Source of the DNA: Stomatobaculum sp.
Lineage (GTDB): Bacteria; Bacillota_A; Clostridia; Lachnospirales; Lachnospiraceae
Direction: 5' to 3'
Assembly (NCBI GenBank): GCA_017449925.1
Contig: JAFSYO010000105.1
Span: 1-15,542, forward strand
DNA length: 15,542 nt
Positions 1-8,037 of the stretch are shown one piece after another. Every line of letters starts with the position of its first letter. The stretch's first letter is position 1. Both the position numbers and the translations under genes were made by a program. The notes beneath the pieces are model-generated. The model ran no database searches. It was given only the letters and a program-made list of their open reading frames with translations, and was not told where the DNA came from.

Positions 1-349
1 CCGCGCCGGCCTTGATCTGGAACATGCCGTCCTCGCGGTTCATCGCCGTGACCACGCGGTCCGCGGAGATGTCCATGACCATGGTGTTCAGCTTGTACTC
101 GATGCCGAGATCAAGGACTTTTTTGATATAGCGTCCCGCGTACTCCGGTCCCGTCAGCTCTTCCTTGAAGGTGTGAAGGCCGAAGCCGTTGTGGATGCAC
201 TGGTTCAGGATGCCGCCCAGCTCATAGTCGCGCTCCAGGATCAGGATATCGTCCTCTCCTGCTTCCTTCGCTGAGACTGCCGCCGCAAGGCCGGCCGGGC
301 CGCCGCCGATAATGACGATCTTGTAACTGTCTTTTACTGCAGCGCTCAT
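1..349 (-). CDS. FAD-dependent pyridine nucleotide oxidoreductase, GlpB-like partner (3' end outside window)
   Basis: The first 116 codons are present; the C-terminus lies beyond the left edge. The protein begins [20 protein letters not shown], a dinucleotide-binding Rossmann motif (GGGPAG at about residues 15-20) close to the N-terminus, followed by an acidic end to the second strand (LILERD). The later stretch with [14 protein letters not shown] resembles the FAD/NAD(P)-linked oxidoreductases that accompany glycerol-3-phosphate dehydrogenases in clostridia; this is family recall, not a search. Its ATG overlaps the TGA of the upstream dehydrogenase gene as ATGA, so translation is probably coupled and the two products probably act together. 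By analogy it would pass electrons from the dehydrogenase to an acceptor. In related clusters a small DUF1667 gene often follows; that would be off the window. It has no signal peptide and is probably cytoplasmic. Confidence 0.85.
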   Translation of the reverse strand, partial: MSAAVKDSYKIVIIGGGPAGLAAAVSAKEAGEDDILILERDYELGGILNQCIHNGFGLHTFKEELTGPEYAGRYIKKVLDLGIEYKLNTMVMDISADRVVTAMNREDGMFQIKAGA

Positions 350-1791
350 GCCTTTCCTCCCTTCGTTTTCTCCAGGACCAGGTAGGAACCCGGGTCATTC
401 TTCCGGACTTCCTCCGGCTTAATGCCAAGCTCCTTCTCCAGGATCTCCATGACACGCGGGCTGCAGAAGCCTGCCTGACATCTGCCCATGCCTGCGCGGG
501 TCCTGCGCTTCACGCCGTCCAGGGAACGGGCGCCCAGCGGGCGACGGATCGCGTCGAGGATCTCGCCTTCGGTGATGGACTCGCAGCGGCAGATGATCCT
601 GCCGTATGCCGGTTCCTTTTTGATCAGTTCGTTGCGCTCTTCCAGAGTAAGTCCGGCGGGCTTCAGGACATCCTTCCGCTTTCCGTCCCACTTCTCTTTC
701 TTCTCGAATCCGAACTTTCCGCTGATCATTTCTGCCATATACTCGCCGATGGCCGGGGAGCTGGTGAGACCCGGGGACTCAACGCCAGCGCAGTCAAAGA
801 AGCACGGAGCGTCTTCCGGCTCGCCGAGAATAAACTCGTGATTGTCTTCGTGGGCGCGCAGACCTGCGAAGGAGGTGATCACCTGACGCACCGGAGCGTC
901 CTTTACGTACATGGAGGACTTCTTCAGGATCTCGTCAAAGCCGGGCTGTGTTGTCGAGATAGCTTCCTTGTCCTCGATATCGATGGCGGTGGGGCCGACC
1001 AGCGTATTGCCGTGGATGGTGGGAGCTACCAGGATGCCCTTGCCCAGTTTCGTGGGCTGCGGGAAGATGGTGTGCTTCACGAAGCCGCCCGTGGTCTTGT
1101 CCAGAAGGAAGTAGTCGCCGCGGCGCGGGGTGATGTGGATCTTCTTCGCGCTGACCATGTTGTGGAAGAAGTCAGAGTAGAGACCTGCGGCATTCACGAC
1201 AGCCTTCGTCTTGTACTCGCCGTTGCAGGTCTTGATGTGCCAGATGCCGTCCTCGTCCCGGAACAGCTTCTCCGCCTTGGTGTTGAAGAAGAAGTCCACG
1301 CCGTTCACGCAGGCGCTCTCCGCCATGGCGATGTTCAGGCGGAAGGGGCAGATAATGCCGGCAGTCTCAGCATAGAGGGCGCCCTGGGTCAGGTCCGAAA
1401 GATTCGGCTCCATCGCCATCGCCTCTTCGCGGCTTAAAAGCTTCATGCCGGGAACACCGTTCTTAATGCCTCTGTCATAGAGGTCCTGCAGTCCCGGGAG
1501 CTCATCCTTATCGATGCAGACGACCATGGATCCGTTCCTGTCAAAGGGAATATCCAGGTCTTCGCAGAGCTCTGTCATCATCGCGTTTCCGCGCACATTC
1601 ATTTTTGCCATCATCGAGCCCGGTACGCAGTCATAACCCGCGTGGACAATGGCGCTGTTTGCCTTGGAGGTGCCGGAGCAGACGTCCTCGCCCTTTTCCA
1701 GGACGCAGATCTCTGCCTTATAGCGCGACAGCTCCCGCGCGACAGCGGCACCCGTGACGCCGGCGCCGATAATGATTACATCATAGATCAT
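346..1791 (-). CDS. glpA: Glycerol-3-phosphate dehydrogenase-like FAD protein with C-terminal [2Fe-2S] domain
   Basis: The 481-residue product is an FAD-dependent amine/glycerol-3-phosphate oxidoreductase that probably oxidises glycerol-3-phosphate to dihydroxyacetone phosphate. Residues 4-25 form the FAD-binding strand-loop-helix (GAGVTG at 9-14). The DAO-type domain runs to about residue 370. The tail carries four cysteines at about 401, 403, 438 and 443 (CxC then CxxxxC), the pattern of a BFD-like [2Fe-2S] domain seen in anaerobic GlpA proteins and clostridial relatives. The start at 1791 is chosen over an in-frame ATG at 1872 because GGAGGA lies 8 bases upstream of it and because the extension would translate a terminator-like T-run. 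It follows glpF and overlaps the next oxidoreductase by ATGA. The glycerol context supports the substrate; related DAO proteins act on 2-hydroxyglutarate and similar acids, so the symbol is by context. Confidence 0.85.
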   Translation of the reverse strand: MIYDVIIIGAGVTGAAVARELSRYKAEICVLEKGEDVCSGTSKANSAIVHAGYDCVPGSMMAKMNVRGNAMMTELCEDLDIPFDRNGSMVVCIDKDELPGLQDLYDRGIKNGVPGMKLLSREEAMAMEPNLSDLTQGALYAETAGIICPFRLNIAMAESACVNGVDFFFNTKAEKLFRDEDGIWHIKTCNGEYKTKAVVNAAGLYSDFFHNMVSAKKIHITPRRGDYFLLDKTTGGFVKHTIFPQPTKLGKGILVAPTIHGNTLVGPTAIDIEDKEAISTTQPGFDEILKKSSMYVKDAPVRQVITSFAGLRAHEDNHEFILGEPEDAPCFFDCAGVESPGLTSSPAIGEYMAEMISGKFGFEKKEKWDGKRKDVLKPAGLTLEERNELIKKEPAYGRIICRCESITEGEILDAIRRPLGARSLDGVKRRTRAGMGRCQAGFCSPRVMEILEKELGIKPEEVRKNDPGSYLVLEKTKGGKA

Positions 1792-1815
1792 AAATTCGTT
1801 CCTCCGTTGAAATCC

Positions 1816-1844
1816 GGGATCGTGCCGGATAAAGTTCCGATCCC
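1816..1844 (-). other. Leader hairpin just before the dehydrogenase RBS
   Basis: Two perfect 7-base arms, GGGATCG (1816-1822) and CGATCCC (1838-1844), flank a 15-base loop. The structure sits between the terminator-like element at 1855-1894 and the ribosome binding site of the dehydrogenase gene. It may affect translation or be an alternative fold of the leader. There is no U-tract, so it is not a terminator itself. Confidence 0.4.
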
Positions 1845-1854
1845 CTCTACGGGT

Positions 1855-1894
1855 AAAAAAGAAAAGAGCCACGACCGTACGAACCCGTACATCG
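1855..1894 (-). terminator. Terminator/attenuator-like element between glpF and the dehydrogenase gene
   Basis: On the minus strand a hairpin, GTACG-GGTT-CGTAC extended by CGA/TCG (plus coordinates 1872-1894), is followed a few bases later by a T-rich run (TCTTTTCTTTTTT, 1855-1867). This has the form of an intrinsic terminator and would separate glpF from the dehydrogenase gene. Given the two GlpP-type leaders upstream of glpK and glpP it could be a third antitermination target, but it lacks the 13-base element that those two share. Confidence 0.45.
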
Positions 1895-1940
1895 ATTACT
1901 GGCCCTTTCTCCGTATTCTGAGCTTATACGATATTTGGCA

Positions 1941-1976
1941 GCCGCCCCCGCCCCACTTCCGGAAACAAGGGGCGGC
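1941..1976. other. GC-rich intergenic hairpin after glpF
   Basis: GCCGCCCC (1941-1948) pairs perfectly with GGGGCGGC (1969-1976) around a 20-base loop. No U-tract follows on either strand, so it looks like a transcript-stabilising or processing structure at the 3' end of glpF rather than a classical terminator. Confidence 0.45.
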
Positions 1977-2024
1977 CGCTCTATGTCTTAGTATGAAGTT
2001 TTAAATTATGTCGTTAACTGTAAT

Positions 2025-2738
2025 TTATGCTGCAAACACTGCCATGTGAATCAGGGAAGCTACGATCGCGCCGCAGATGGGAGCAACAGCCGGGATCCAG
2101 CCGTATGCCCAGTCAGGATCCTTCTGGCCCTTGTTCGGAGCAAGAAGCTGATAAGCAAGACGCGGAGCAGAGTCTCTGGCCATGTTCATCGCGTATCCGG
2201 TCAGGCCGCCGAAGGAAGCGCCGCAGGCGACGATGACGCCGTATACCAGGAACCATGAAACTGCGGAATCACCAGCATTGCCCGGGATAGAAGCAAGGGT
2301 GAAGACCAGGATGAAGGTTGCGAAGAACTCAGACAGGAAGTTGCGGCCGGTGTTACGGATGGACGGGCCGGTGCAGAAGCAGCCGCGGATCGTCGCATCG
2401 TCATCCGTAGCAGCAATGTGATCGCCGTAAAGGACCATCAGGATAGCTGCGCCGCAGAAGCCGCCGGCCAGCTGTGCAATAATGTAGCCCGGTACAAGGC
2501 CCCAGTCCATGCCGCCGCGGATCGCCGCGCCGATGGTAACTGCGGGATTGAAGTGAGATCCGGACATTGCGCCGAAGCAGAACGCCGGAACCATAACTGC
2601 CATGCCCCAGCCGATCAGGATGTGGACAACGCCGGCACCCTTCATTCCGGACTTGTTGAGGCTGACGTTGCAGCAGACACCGTCACCGAGGATAACGAGG
2701 AACATCGTTCCGATAAATTCGCCTAAATAAGCCTGCAT
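2025..2738 (-). CDS. glpF: Glycerol facilitator GlpF (MIP/aquaglyceroporin family)
   Basis: The 237-residue, very hydrophobic product is a normal length for an aquaglyceroporin, the membrane channel that lets glycerol diffuse into the cell. The N-terminal half carries the canonical pore motif (SHFNPAVT, NPA at residues 64-66). The C-terminal half has the expected GLTGYAMNxARDSAPRL context, but the second NPA reads NMA (residues 185-187, bases 2178-2186). The selectivity-filter arginine (R188) and following aspartate (D189) are kept, and the GlpF-type aspartate argues for glycerol rather than water specificity. An AAGGGGG ribosome binding site lies 7 bases before the ATG. It sits between glpK and the dehydrogenase gene in one direction, as expected for a glycerol uptake operon. 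Calling it an aquaglyceroporin is safe; the effect of the methionine is not known to me. Confidence 0.95.
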   Translation of the reverse strand: MQAYLGEFIGTMFLVILGDGVCCNVSLNKSGMKGAGVVHILIGWGMAVMVPAFCFGAMSGSHFNPAVTIGAAIRGGMDWGLVPGYIIAQLAGGFCGAAILMVLYGDHIAATDDDATIRGCFCTGPSIRNTGRNFLSEFFATFILVFTLASIPGNAGDSAVSWFLVYGVIVACGASFGGLTGYAMNMARDSAPRLAYQLLAPNKGQKDPDWAYGWIPAVAPICGAIVASLIHMAVFAA

Positions 2739-2788
2739 ATCATTTCCCCCTTTTCTTTACCGTTGCTTTGTTGTTTTTTATTTCAGCC

Positions 2789-2813
2789 CAGGGGCCGGCC
2801 GGACCGGCCCCTG
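2789..2813. other. Strong hairpin between glpK and glpF
   Basis: A 10-bp perfect stem (CAGGGGCCGG at 2789-2798 with CCGGCCCCTG at 2804-2813) encloses a 5-base loop in the 91-base gap. On the minus strand it is followed by an A-rich, not T-rich, stretch, so it is not a standard terminator. A likely role is protecting the 3' end of glpK mRNA or setting the ratio of glpK to glpF. Confidence 0.55.
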
Positions 2814-2829
2814 CACTTAACAAAATGGA

Positions 2830-4365
<1,536 letters not shown>

Positions 4366-4387
4366 TTACTGCAAAGACCGCCTTCGG

Positions 4388-4407
4388 GGAAAGCCTCACG
4401 GCCTTCC
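4388..4407 (-). other. Second hairpin in glpK leader
   Basis: On the minus strand GGAAGGCC and GGCTTTCC form an 8-bp stem (one G-U pair) with a GTGA tetraloop of the GNRA class. It lies only a few bases after the leader terminator's T-run and before the glpK RBS. It would form in read-through mRNA, where it could protect the processed 5' end of glpK mRNA. Confidence 0.45.
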
Positions 4408-4412
4408 GCACG

Positions 4413-4464
4413 AAAAAAGAGAACCCTAAGTAAAGCAACCTTGTTGCTTCCTCCCGCGTTCTCT
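4413..4464 (-). terminator. Leader terminator upstream of glpK, probable GlpP antitermination site
   Basis: The outer stem is 7 bp (AGAGAAC on the RNA from 4464-4458, GTTCTCT from 4424-4418) and runs straight into six Us (4418-4413). A nested 7-bp hairpin AAGCAAC-AAG-GTTGCTT (4433-4449) sits inside. It lies about 80 bases before the glpK ATG and 25 bases after the predicted start of transcription. In Bacillus subtilis GlpP with glycerol-3-phosphate prevents termination in glp leaders; the same arrangement here, next to glpP itself, makes this the likely target. Confidence 0.75.
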
Positions 4465-4470
4465 CATCTC
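4458..4470 (-). promoter_or_regulatory. 13-base element shared by glpK and glpP leaders (copy 1)
   Basis: The minus-strand sequence GAGATGAGAGAAC occurs here and, identically, at 5320-5332. In both places its 3' part forms the ascending arm of the leader terminator. The identity extends past the bases needed for either stem, suggesting recognition by a protein, most simply GlpP. The binding assignment is inference. Confidence 0.6.
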
Positions 4471-4495
4471 CCCGGCTACTTTGCTGTTTGAATTC

Positions 4496-4524
4496 ATTTT
4501 ACAAAACAGCCTTGTATCCATCAA
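4496..4524 (-). promoter_or_regulatory. Sigma-A-type promoter for glpK
   Basis: A -35 TTGATG (4519-4524) and -10 TAAAAT (4496-4501, 5 of 6 to consensus) are separated by exactly 17 bp. The predicted start near 4489 puts the 13-base leader element about 20 bases into the RNA, nearly the same geometry as at glpP. Confidence 0.55.
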
Positions 4525-4528
4525 TGGT

Positions 4529-4544
4529 AAATTTGAACAAATTT
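4529..4544. promoter_or_regulatory. Palindrome immediately upstream of the glpK -35
   Basis: AAATTTG-AA-CAAATTT is an inverted repeat with 7-base arms, lying in an AT-rich stretch. A second overlapping inverted repeat, ACAAATT-TCAC-AATTTGT, covers 4537-4554. Its position just upstream of the -35 suits an activator or operator site. I cannot name the protein; it does not resemble a catabolite-response element. Confidence 0.4.
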
Positions 4545-4635
4545 CACAATTTGTTTTTGTATTTTTCTGACAAATTAGTTTTTATTACTATATTCCTCTT
4601 TTAAGTCCATTTACACAGATAGTATAAGTGCCTTT

Positions 4636-5214
4636 TCAGGCATCCCAGAGTCTCCGGTTTGTCGTCGAAATAGATACTGCCCCGCTCTTCAGAGCATTCA
4701 TGACCTCGCATTTTTTCGTGATCAGCCCGCTGACCATCACCGGCACCCGGCAGGTGGACACCACCTGGCGGATCACGTCCGGCAGCAGCGTCCCCGGCAG
4801 GACCTCCATGATGTCCGGCTGGACGGACTCCGGCCGGCTGTTCCGCTCCAGCGTTTCCATAGCAGTGCTGTCCAGAACGAAAGTCCTGAGAACGGTATTC
4901 AGCCCCAGTTCCTTTGCCCGCGGCAAAAGATTCGCCTTCGTGGTGATGATGCCGTCAGCTTCCGTATAGTTCCGGATATATTCCACCGATACGTCCTTTG
5001 CCTGCATCCCGCTGACCAGGTCCATATGCACCAGGGCCAGTTTCCCCGCGCCCTTGATTTTCTTCACGATGTCAATGATGCTGCCGATATTGCCGTACAG
5101 AATAAAGACCACCCCGATTTCCGACTGGAGGCATTCCTCCAGGCCTTCGTCGTCTTTTACGGCCGCAATGATGGGATTGTCTTTGACGATCCTTACAAAA
5201 TCGATGTGTCTCAT
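4636..5214 (-). CDS. glpP: Glycerol operon regulatory antiterminator GlpP
   Basis: The 192-residue product matches the GlpP family in length and content: an early KDNPIIAAVKD segment, GVVFILYGNIG, a LVHMDLVSG strand, ADGIITTK, PDIMEVLPG and a late PVMVSGLI strand, together suggesting a TIM-barrel-like fold. GlpP binds glycerol-3-phosphate and then the leader of glp transcripts, preventing early termination. An in-frame ATG exists at 5319, but it lies inside the terminator stem of the gene's own leader; the chosen start has GGAGG just 4 bases upstream and gives the family-typical N-terminus MRHIDFVRIVKDNP. glpK follows on the same strand after a 303-base gap holding a promoter and leader, with no clear terminator after glpP. 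Its own leader resembles the glpK leader, implying autoregulation. Confidence 0.93.
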   Translation of the reverse strand: MRHIDFVRIVKDNPIIAAVKDDEGLEECLQSEIGVVFILYGNIGSIIDIVKKIKGAGKLALVHMDLVSGMQAKDVSVEYIRNYTEADGIITTKANLLPRAKELGLNTVLRTFVLDSTAMETLERNSRPESVQPDIMEVLPGTLLPDVIRQVVSTCRVPVMVSGLITKKCEVMNALKSGAVSISTTNRRLWDA

Positions 5215-5273
5215 CTTACCTCCGTTCAGGCGCAGCGTTTCGGATGTGTTCTGTCCGCGCATGTACACCGGAT

Positions 5274-5324
5274 AAAAAAGAACATGAAATGTAAGGCAGC
5301 TTTCCCTGCCATACACCATGTTCT
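5274..5324 (-). terminator. Leader terminator upstream of glpP, probable autoregulatory site
   Basis: An 8-bp outer stem (AGAACATG from 5324-5317 with CATGTTCT from 5286-5279) leads into six Us (5279-5274). Inside is a second stem, GTA and GGCAG pairing with CTGCC and TAC (5291-5314), closing a 6-base loop. The architecture copies the glpK leader: a 13-base shared element, an outer AGAAC stem, an inner hairpin and a U-run. The glpP RBS follows about 50 bases later. Confidence 0.7.
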
Positions 5325-5332
5325 CTCATCTC
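5320..5332 (-). promoter_or_regulatory. 13-base element shared by glpK and glpP leaders (copy 2)
   Basis: This is identical to the minus-strand GAGATGAGAGAAC at 4458-4470, and again overlaps the first arm of the leader terminator. It lies about 22 bases after the predicted transcription start. Confidence 0.6.
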
Positions 5333-5360
5333 TGCGGCGTTCGTTTTTATGTTCTTTTCT

Positions 5361-5389
5361 ATCTTACACTACTTCTCCGGAAGGCTCAA
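5361..5389 (-). promoter_or_regulatory. Candidate sigma-A promoter for glpP
   Basis: TTGAGC (5384-5389) and TAAGAT (5361-5366) are separated by 17 bp; each matches 4 of 6 consensus bases. Support comes mainly from position: the spacing to the 13-base leader element equals that seen at glpK within a few bases. It lies just after the stop of the gamma-glutamyltransferase-like gene. Confidence 0.4.
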
Positions 5390-5436
5390 CAAGGATTTCG
5401 TTTTTTTTCATTTTCTATATGACGATATACTCCCGG

Positions 5437-7050
5437 TCACCAGCAGAAAATATTGGAATCCGTGCGGCTTTCCGTGCCGCCGACCAGAACGCCGTTCGGC
5501 AGGCGCAGGATCATCTGCCCCCTTCCGAAGGAAGTGCGTTCCAGGGCGAGGCTGATGTCGTGGCCCTTCGCGGCGAGCTGGCGAGCCAGGGCGCTGCCGT
5601 ACTCCGGCTCCAGCAGGACGGTCTTCTCCCTGATCCACTGCCAGCGGGGCGCGTCCAGCGCCATCTGGGGATTCAGGCCGAAGTCCGCCAGATTCTGCAC
5701 CACCTGCACATGGCCCTGGGGCTGCATATAGGCGCCCATGACGCCGAAGGGCCCCACCGCCGTCCCATCCTTTGTCAGGAAGCCCGGGATAATGGTGTGA
5801 TAGGATTTTTTATGCGGCGCCAGCACATTCTGCGCCGACGGGTCCAGGGCGAAGTCCGCGCCCCGGTTCTGCAGGGCCACGCCGTATCCCTCCACCACGA
5901 CGCCGCTGCCGAAACCGTTGTAATTGGACTGGATATAGGAGACCATGTTTCCTTCTCCGTCCGCGGTACAAAGATACACCGTCCCGCCGTGGGGCGGCTC
6001 CTCCCAGGTCGGGATCTCCGCCTTCCCGGTGATCTCCGCCGCCCTTGCCGCGCCGTATTCCGGCCGCAGCAGGTCGTGATAATCCAGCTTCATCAGGGAC
6101 GGGTCCGTCACATAGTGCAGGCCGTCGGCAAAAGCGATCTTCATCGCTTCCAGCTGTCGGTGGACCGTCTCGGCGTTCCGCTCCCGGAAATCGAACTCCT
6201 TCAGGATGTTCAGCGCCATCAGAGCCACGATCCCCTGCCCGTTCGGCGGGATCTCCCAGACATCATAGCCCCGGTAATTCACGTGGATCGGATCCACCCA
6301 GGTGCTCTCATAGGAAGCCATGTCTTCCATGCAGAAGAAACCGCCGTCTCTTTCCGACTGCCGCACCAGCTGTTCAGCGATCTCTCCTTTGTAATACGCG
6401 TCTCCCTCTGTCTCCGCGATGAGACGGAGCGTCTTCGCATGGTCCGGGAAGCGGACCATCTCTCCGAACCGGTACGGCTCTCCGTCTTTTGTGAACACCC
6501 GGAACCACTCCCGGTACGCGTCCTGTCCTCTTAAAAGGCGCCCGTACTGTTCCGCCGCCCGCTCCCAGAGCAGGGCCATGTTCGGCGAGACAGGCCATCC
6601 TTCCTCCGCATAGCGGATGGCAGGCTCCAGCACCTCCTTCAGCGTCAGCTTCCCGAAGCGCTTCAGCAGCGTCGGCCAGGCTTTCACCGCGCCGGGCACC
6701 ATCACCGGCGTCCAGCCGAGCCGGGGCATGCGTCCGTCCGGATGCTGTGCCTGTATCTTTTCCAGGGAAATGTTCCGGGGGGAATACCCGGAGGAATTCA
6801 GCCCGTACAGCCGGTCCTTCATCCATACCAAGGCAAAGCTGTCTGATCCGAGTCCGTTGGAGGTGGGTTCCACCACGGTCAGCGCAGCAGCTGTGGCCAC
6901 GGCGGCATCCACCGCGTTTCCACCCTTCTTCAGCATCTCCAGTCCCGCCGCGCCGGCGAGGTTGGAGCCGGTGGCGACCATGCCGTTCCGCGCAGTGACG
7001 CAGAAACGATTGGAAGCATAGGGCTGGTATATGGGATCAAATTGAAACAT
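5437..7050 (-). CDS. Gamma-glutamyltransferase-like protein (YwrD-type, no signal peptide)
   Basis: This 537-residue protein is a member of the gamma-glutamyltranspeptidase family, N-terminal-nucleophile enzymes that self-cleave into two chains and act on glutathione-like gamma-glutamyl bonds. The large-subunit signature is seen at 22-70 (NGMVATGSNLAG, KGGNAVDAAVATAAAL, SNGLGSD). The expected cleavage site and nucleophile is T357 in PHGGTVYLCTAD, followed by GNMVSYIQSNYNGFGSG; this form, rather than the classical TTH motif, resembles the Bacillus YwrD branch, whose substrate is not well known. There is no signal peptide, so it is probably cytoplasmic, unlike classical secreted forms. GGAGG lies 7 bases before the ATG. 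It follows mazG by 26 bases and is probably cotranscribed with it. No clear terminator follows it. Confidence 0.88.
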   Translation of the reverse strand: MFQFDPIYQPYASNRFCVTARNGMVATGSNLAGAAGLEMLKKGGNAVDAAVATAAALTVVEPTSNGLGSDSFALVWMKDRLYGLNSSGYSPRNISLEKIQAQHPDGRMPRLGWTPVMVPGAVKAWPTLLKRFGKLTLKEVLEPAIRYAEEGWPVSPNMALLWERAAEQYGRLLRGQDAYREWFRVFTKDGEPYRFGEMVRFPDHAKTLRLIAETEGDAYYKGEIAEQLVRQSERDGGFFCMEDMASYESTWVDPIHVNYRGYDVWEIPPNGQGIVALMALNILKEFDFRERNAETVHRQLEAMKIAFADGLHYVTDPSLMKLDYHDLLRPEYGAARAAEITGKAEIPTWEEPPHGGTVYLCTADGEGNMVSYIQSNYNGFGSGVVVEGYGVALQNRGADFALDPSAQNVLAPHKKSYHTIIPGFLTKDGTAVGPFGVMGAYMQPQGHVQVVQNLADFGLNPQMALDAPRWQWIREKTVLLEPEYGSALARQLAAKGHDISLALERTSFGRGQMILRLPNGVLVGGTESRTDSNIFCW

Positions 7051-7076
7051 CGGGGGACCTCCTCTCCTGTTCTTTT

Positions 7077-7559
7077 CTATTTTTTACTGTTCTTCTCTTT
7101 CCTCCGGCGCGCGACGTCGATCAGTTTCTCCGCTTCCCGGAAGGCATCAGGCAGATACGCCTCAGTCCACTCTTTTCCGGCTTTCTCCTGTTTCTTGATC
7201 TCCTCCCAGCGGTTCAGGACCGCGCCGGAGGTTTCAATGTGTTCCGCCCCGAACACATGGGGGTGCCGGCGGATCATTTTCTCCCTGACCCCGCGGATCA
7301 CATCCTCCATAGTAAAGAAACCTTCTTCCTCTGCGATCTGGGCGTGCATTACGATCTGCAGAAGCAGATCCCCCAGCTCCTCCTTCAGGTTGTCCGGATT
7401 CCCGGTCTCCGTCAGGATATTGATCCCACAGAGCACCTCCGCCGCCTCCTCAATGCAGGCCGGCTTCAGGGATTCGTGAGTCTGTTCCCGGTCCCAGGGG
7501 CAGCCGTCCGGCGCCCTGAGCCGCGCGATCACCTTCTGAAACTGTTCAAATTCTGTCAT
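7077..7559 (-). CDS. mazG: MazG-family nucleotide pyrophosphohydrolase (single domain)
   Basis: The 160-residue protein carries the MazG metal-binding pattern EExxE (E37, E38, E41) and ExxD (E61, D64) within an all-alpha fold, after the typical RLRAPDGCPWDREQTHESL N-terminus. MazG enzymes hydrolyse nucleoside triphosphates to monophosphates and pyrophosphate, cleaning up unusual nucleotides or lowering stringent-response nucleotides. Double-domain MazG proteins have about 260 residues; this one has only the first domain plus a lysine/arginine-rich tail, a form common in Firmicutes. AAGGA lies 9 bases before the ATG. Only 26 bases separate its TAG stop from the downstream gamma-glutamyltransferase-like ATG, so the two probably share an mRNA, though I see no functional link. 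Confidence 0.92.
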   Translation of the reverse strand: MTEFEQFQKVIARLRAPDGCPWDREQTHESLKPACIEEAAEVLCGINILTETGNPDNLKEELGDLLLQIVMHAQIAEEEGFFTMEDVIRGVREKMIRRHPHVFGAEHIETSGAVLNRWEEIKKQEKAGKEWTEAYLPDAFREAEKLIDVARRRKEKNSKK

Positions 7560-7670
7560 ATTTCCAGGTCCTTCTTTATTGCATTAGTTTCTGTCATTTT
7601 CAAAGATAACTCATTCTTCCGGGTTTGTATACCAATTAACCATGGAGTCTGCTCCGCGCCCTCACAACAG

Positions 7671-7696
7671 AAAAAGCTCCCGGAACCTCCGGGAGC
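7671..7696 (-). terminator. Intrinsic terminator after the 60-residue gene
   Basis: A 9-bp perfect GC-rich stem (GCTCCCGGA with TCCGGGAGC, 3-base loop, 7676-7696) is followed on the minus strand by TTTTT (7675-7671). It lies 40 bases past the stop of the small gene and insulates the mazG unit downstream. Confidence 0.88.
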
Positions 7697-7736
7697 CAAA
7701 TTCTTTTCCAGTCCTCTTTTTTCAACTTACACAAGC

Positions 7737-7919
7737 TCAGTTTGCAGCGGAATCCAGCAGGTATTCTTTTCCTCTGAACAGAAGTACCAGCTCTGCGGAG
7801 ACGTAGCCACCGGCGCGGAAATTTTCAAAATCCCTGGTGGCTCTCTCCTGATCCTGGTAGCTGCACTCCCCCGCAAGAAAACCGTTCGATCCGTAATATC
7901 TGACACTGTACATTCCCAT
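7737..7919 (-). CDS. Small uncharacterised protein, 60 residues
   Basis: I do not recognise this protein. It is MGMYSVRYYGSNGFLAGECS onwards, soluble-looking, with no membrane segment or signal peptide, one cysteine, and several aromatic residues near the N-terminus. It is very likely a real gene: AAGGAGGTG lies 7 bases before the ATG, and a strong intrinsic terminator lies shortly after the stop. A second ATG two codons downstream is possible but worse spaced. It is separated from the HAD gene upstream by 118 bases, and appears to be monocistronic. The pattern of short beta-prone segments (MYSVRYYG, AELVLLFRGKEYLL) suggests a small beta-rich fold, which is only an impression. Confidence 0.75.
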   Translation of the reverse strand: MGMYSVRYYGSNGFLAGECSYQDQERATRDFENFRAGGYVSAELVLLFRGKEYLLDSAAN

Positions 7920-8037
7920 GGTTACACCTCCTTATTAGGATAATCGAATCTGATGGTGTTAATCTTACATGGCAAATGTGTACGGACTGTTTCCTGTTTG
8001 TGACGGATTTCTGAGCTTTTTTATAAATTTTATAAAG

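Noticed and set aside
1792..1872. 27-codon N-terminal extension of the dehydrogenase
   Set aside because: It would translate a terminator-like T-run as FFF and displace the FAD motif; the ATG at 1791 has a good ribosome binding site.
2789..2813. glpK-glpF hairpin as an intrinsic terminator
   Set aside because: No U-tract follows on either strand; an A-rich stretch follows on the minus strand.
5215..5319. 35-codon N-terminal extension of GlpP
   Set aside because: Its ATG lies in the terminator stem of the leader, and the shorter form has the family length and a clear ribosome binding site.
5026..6534. Plus-strand reading frame of 502 codons opposite glpP, the glpP leader and the gamma-glutamyltransferase-like gene
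   Set aside because: It spans two well-supported minus-strand genes and their regulatory gap; composition is Arg/His/Pro-rich, typical of an antisense shadow in GC-rich DNA.
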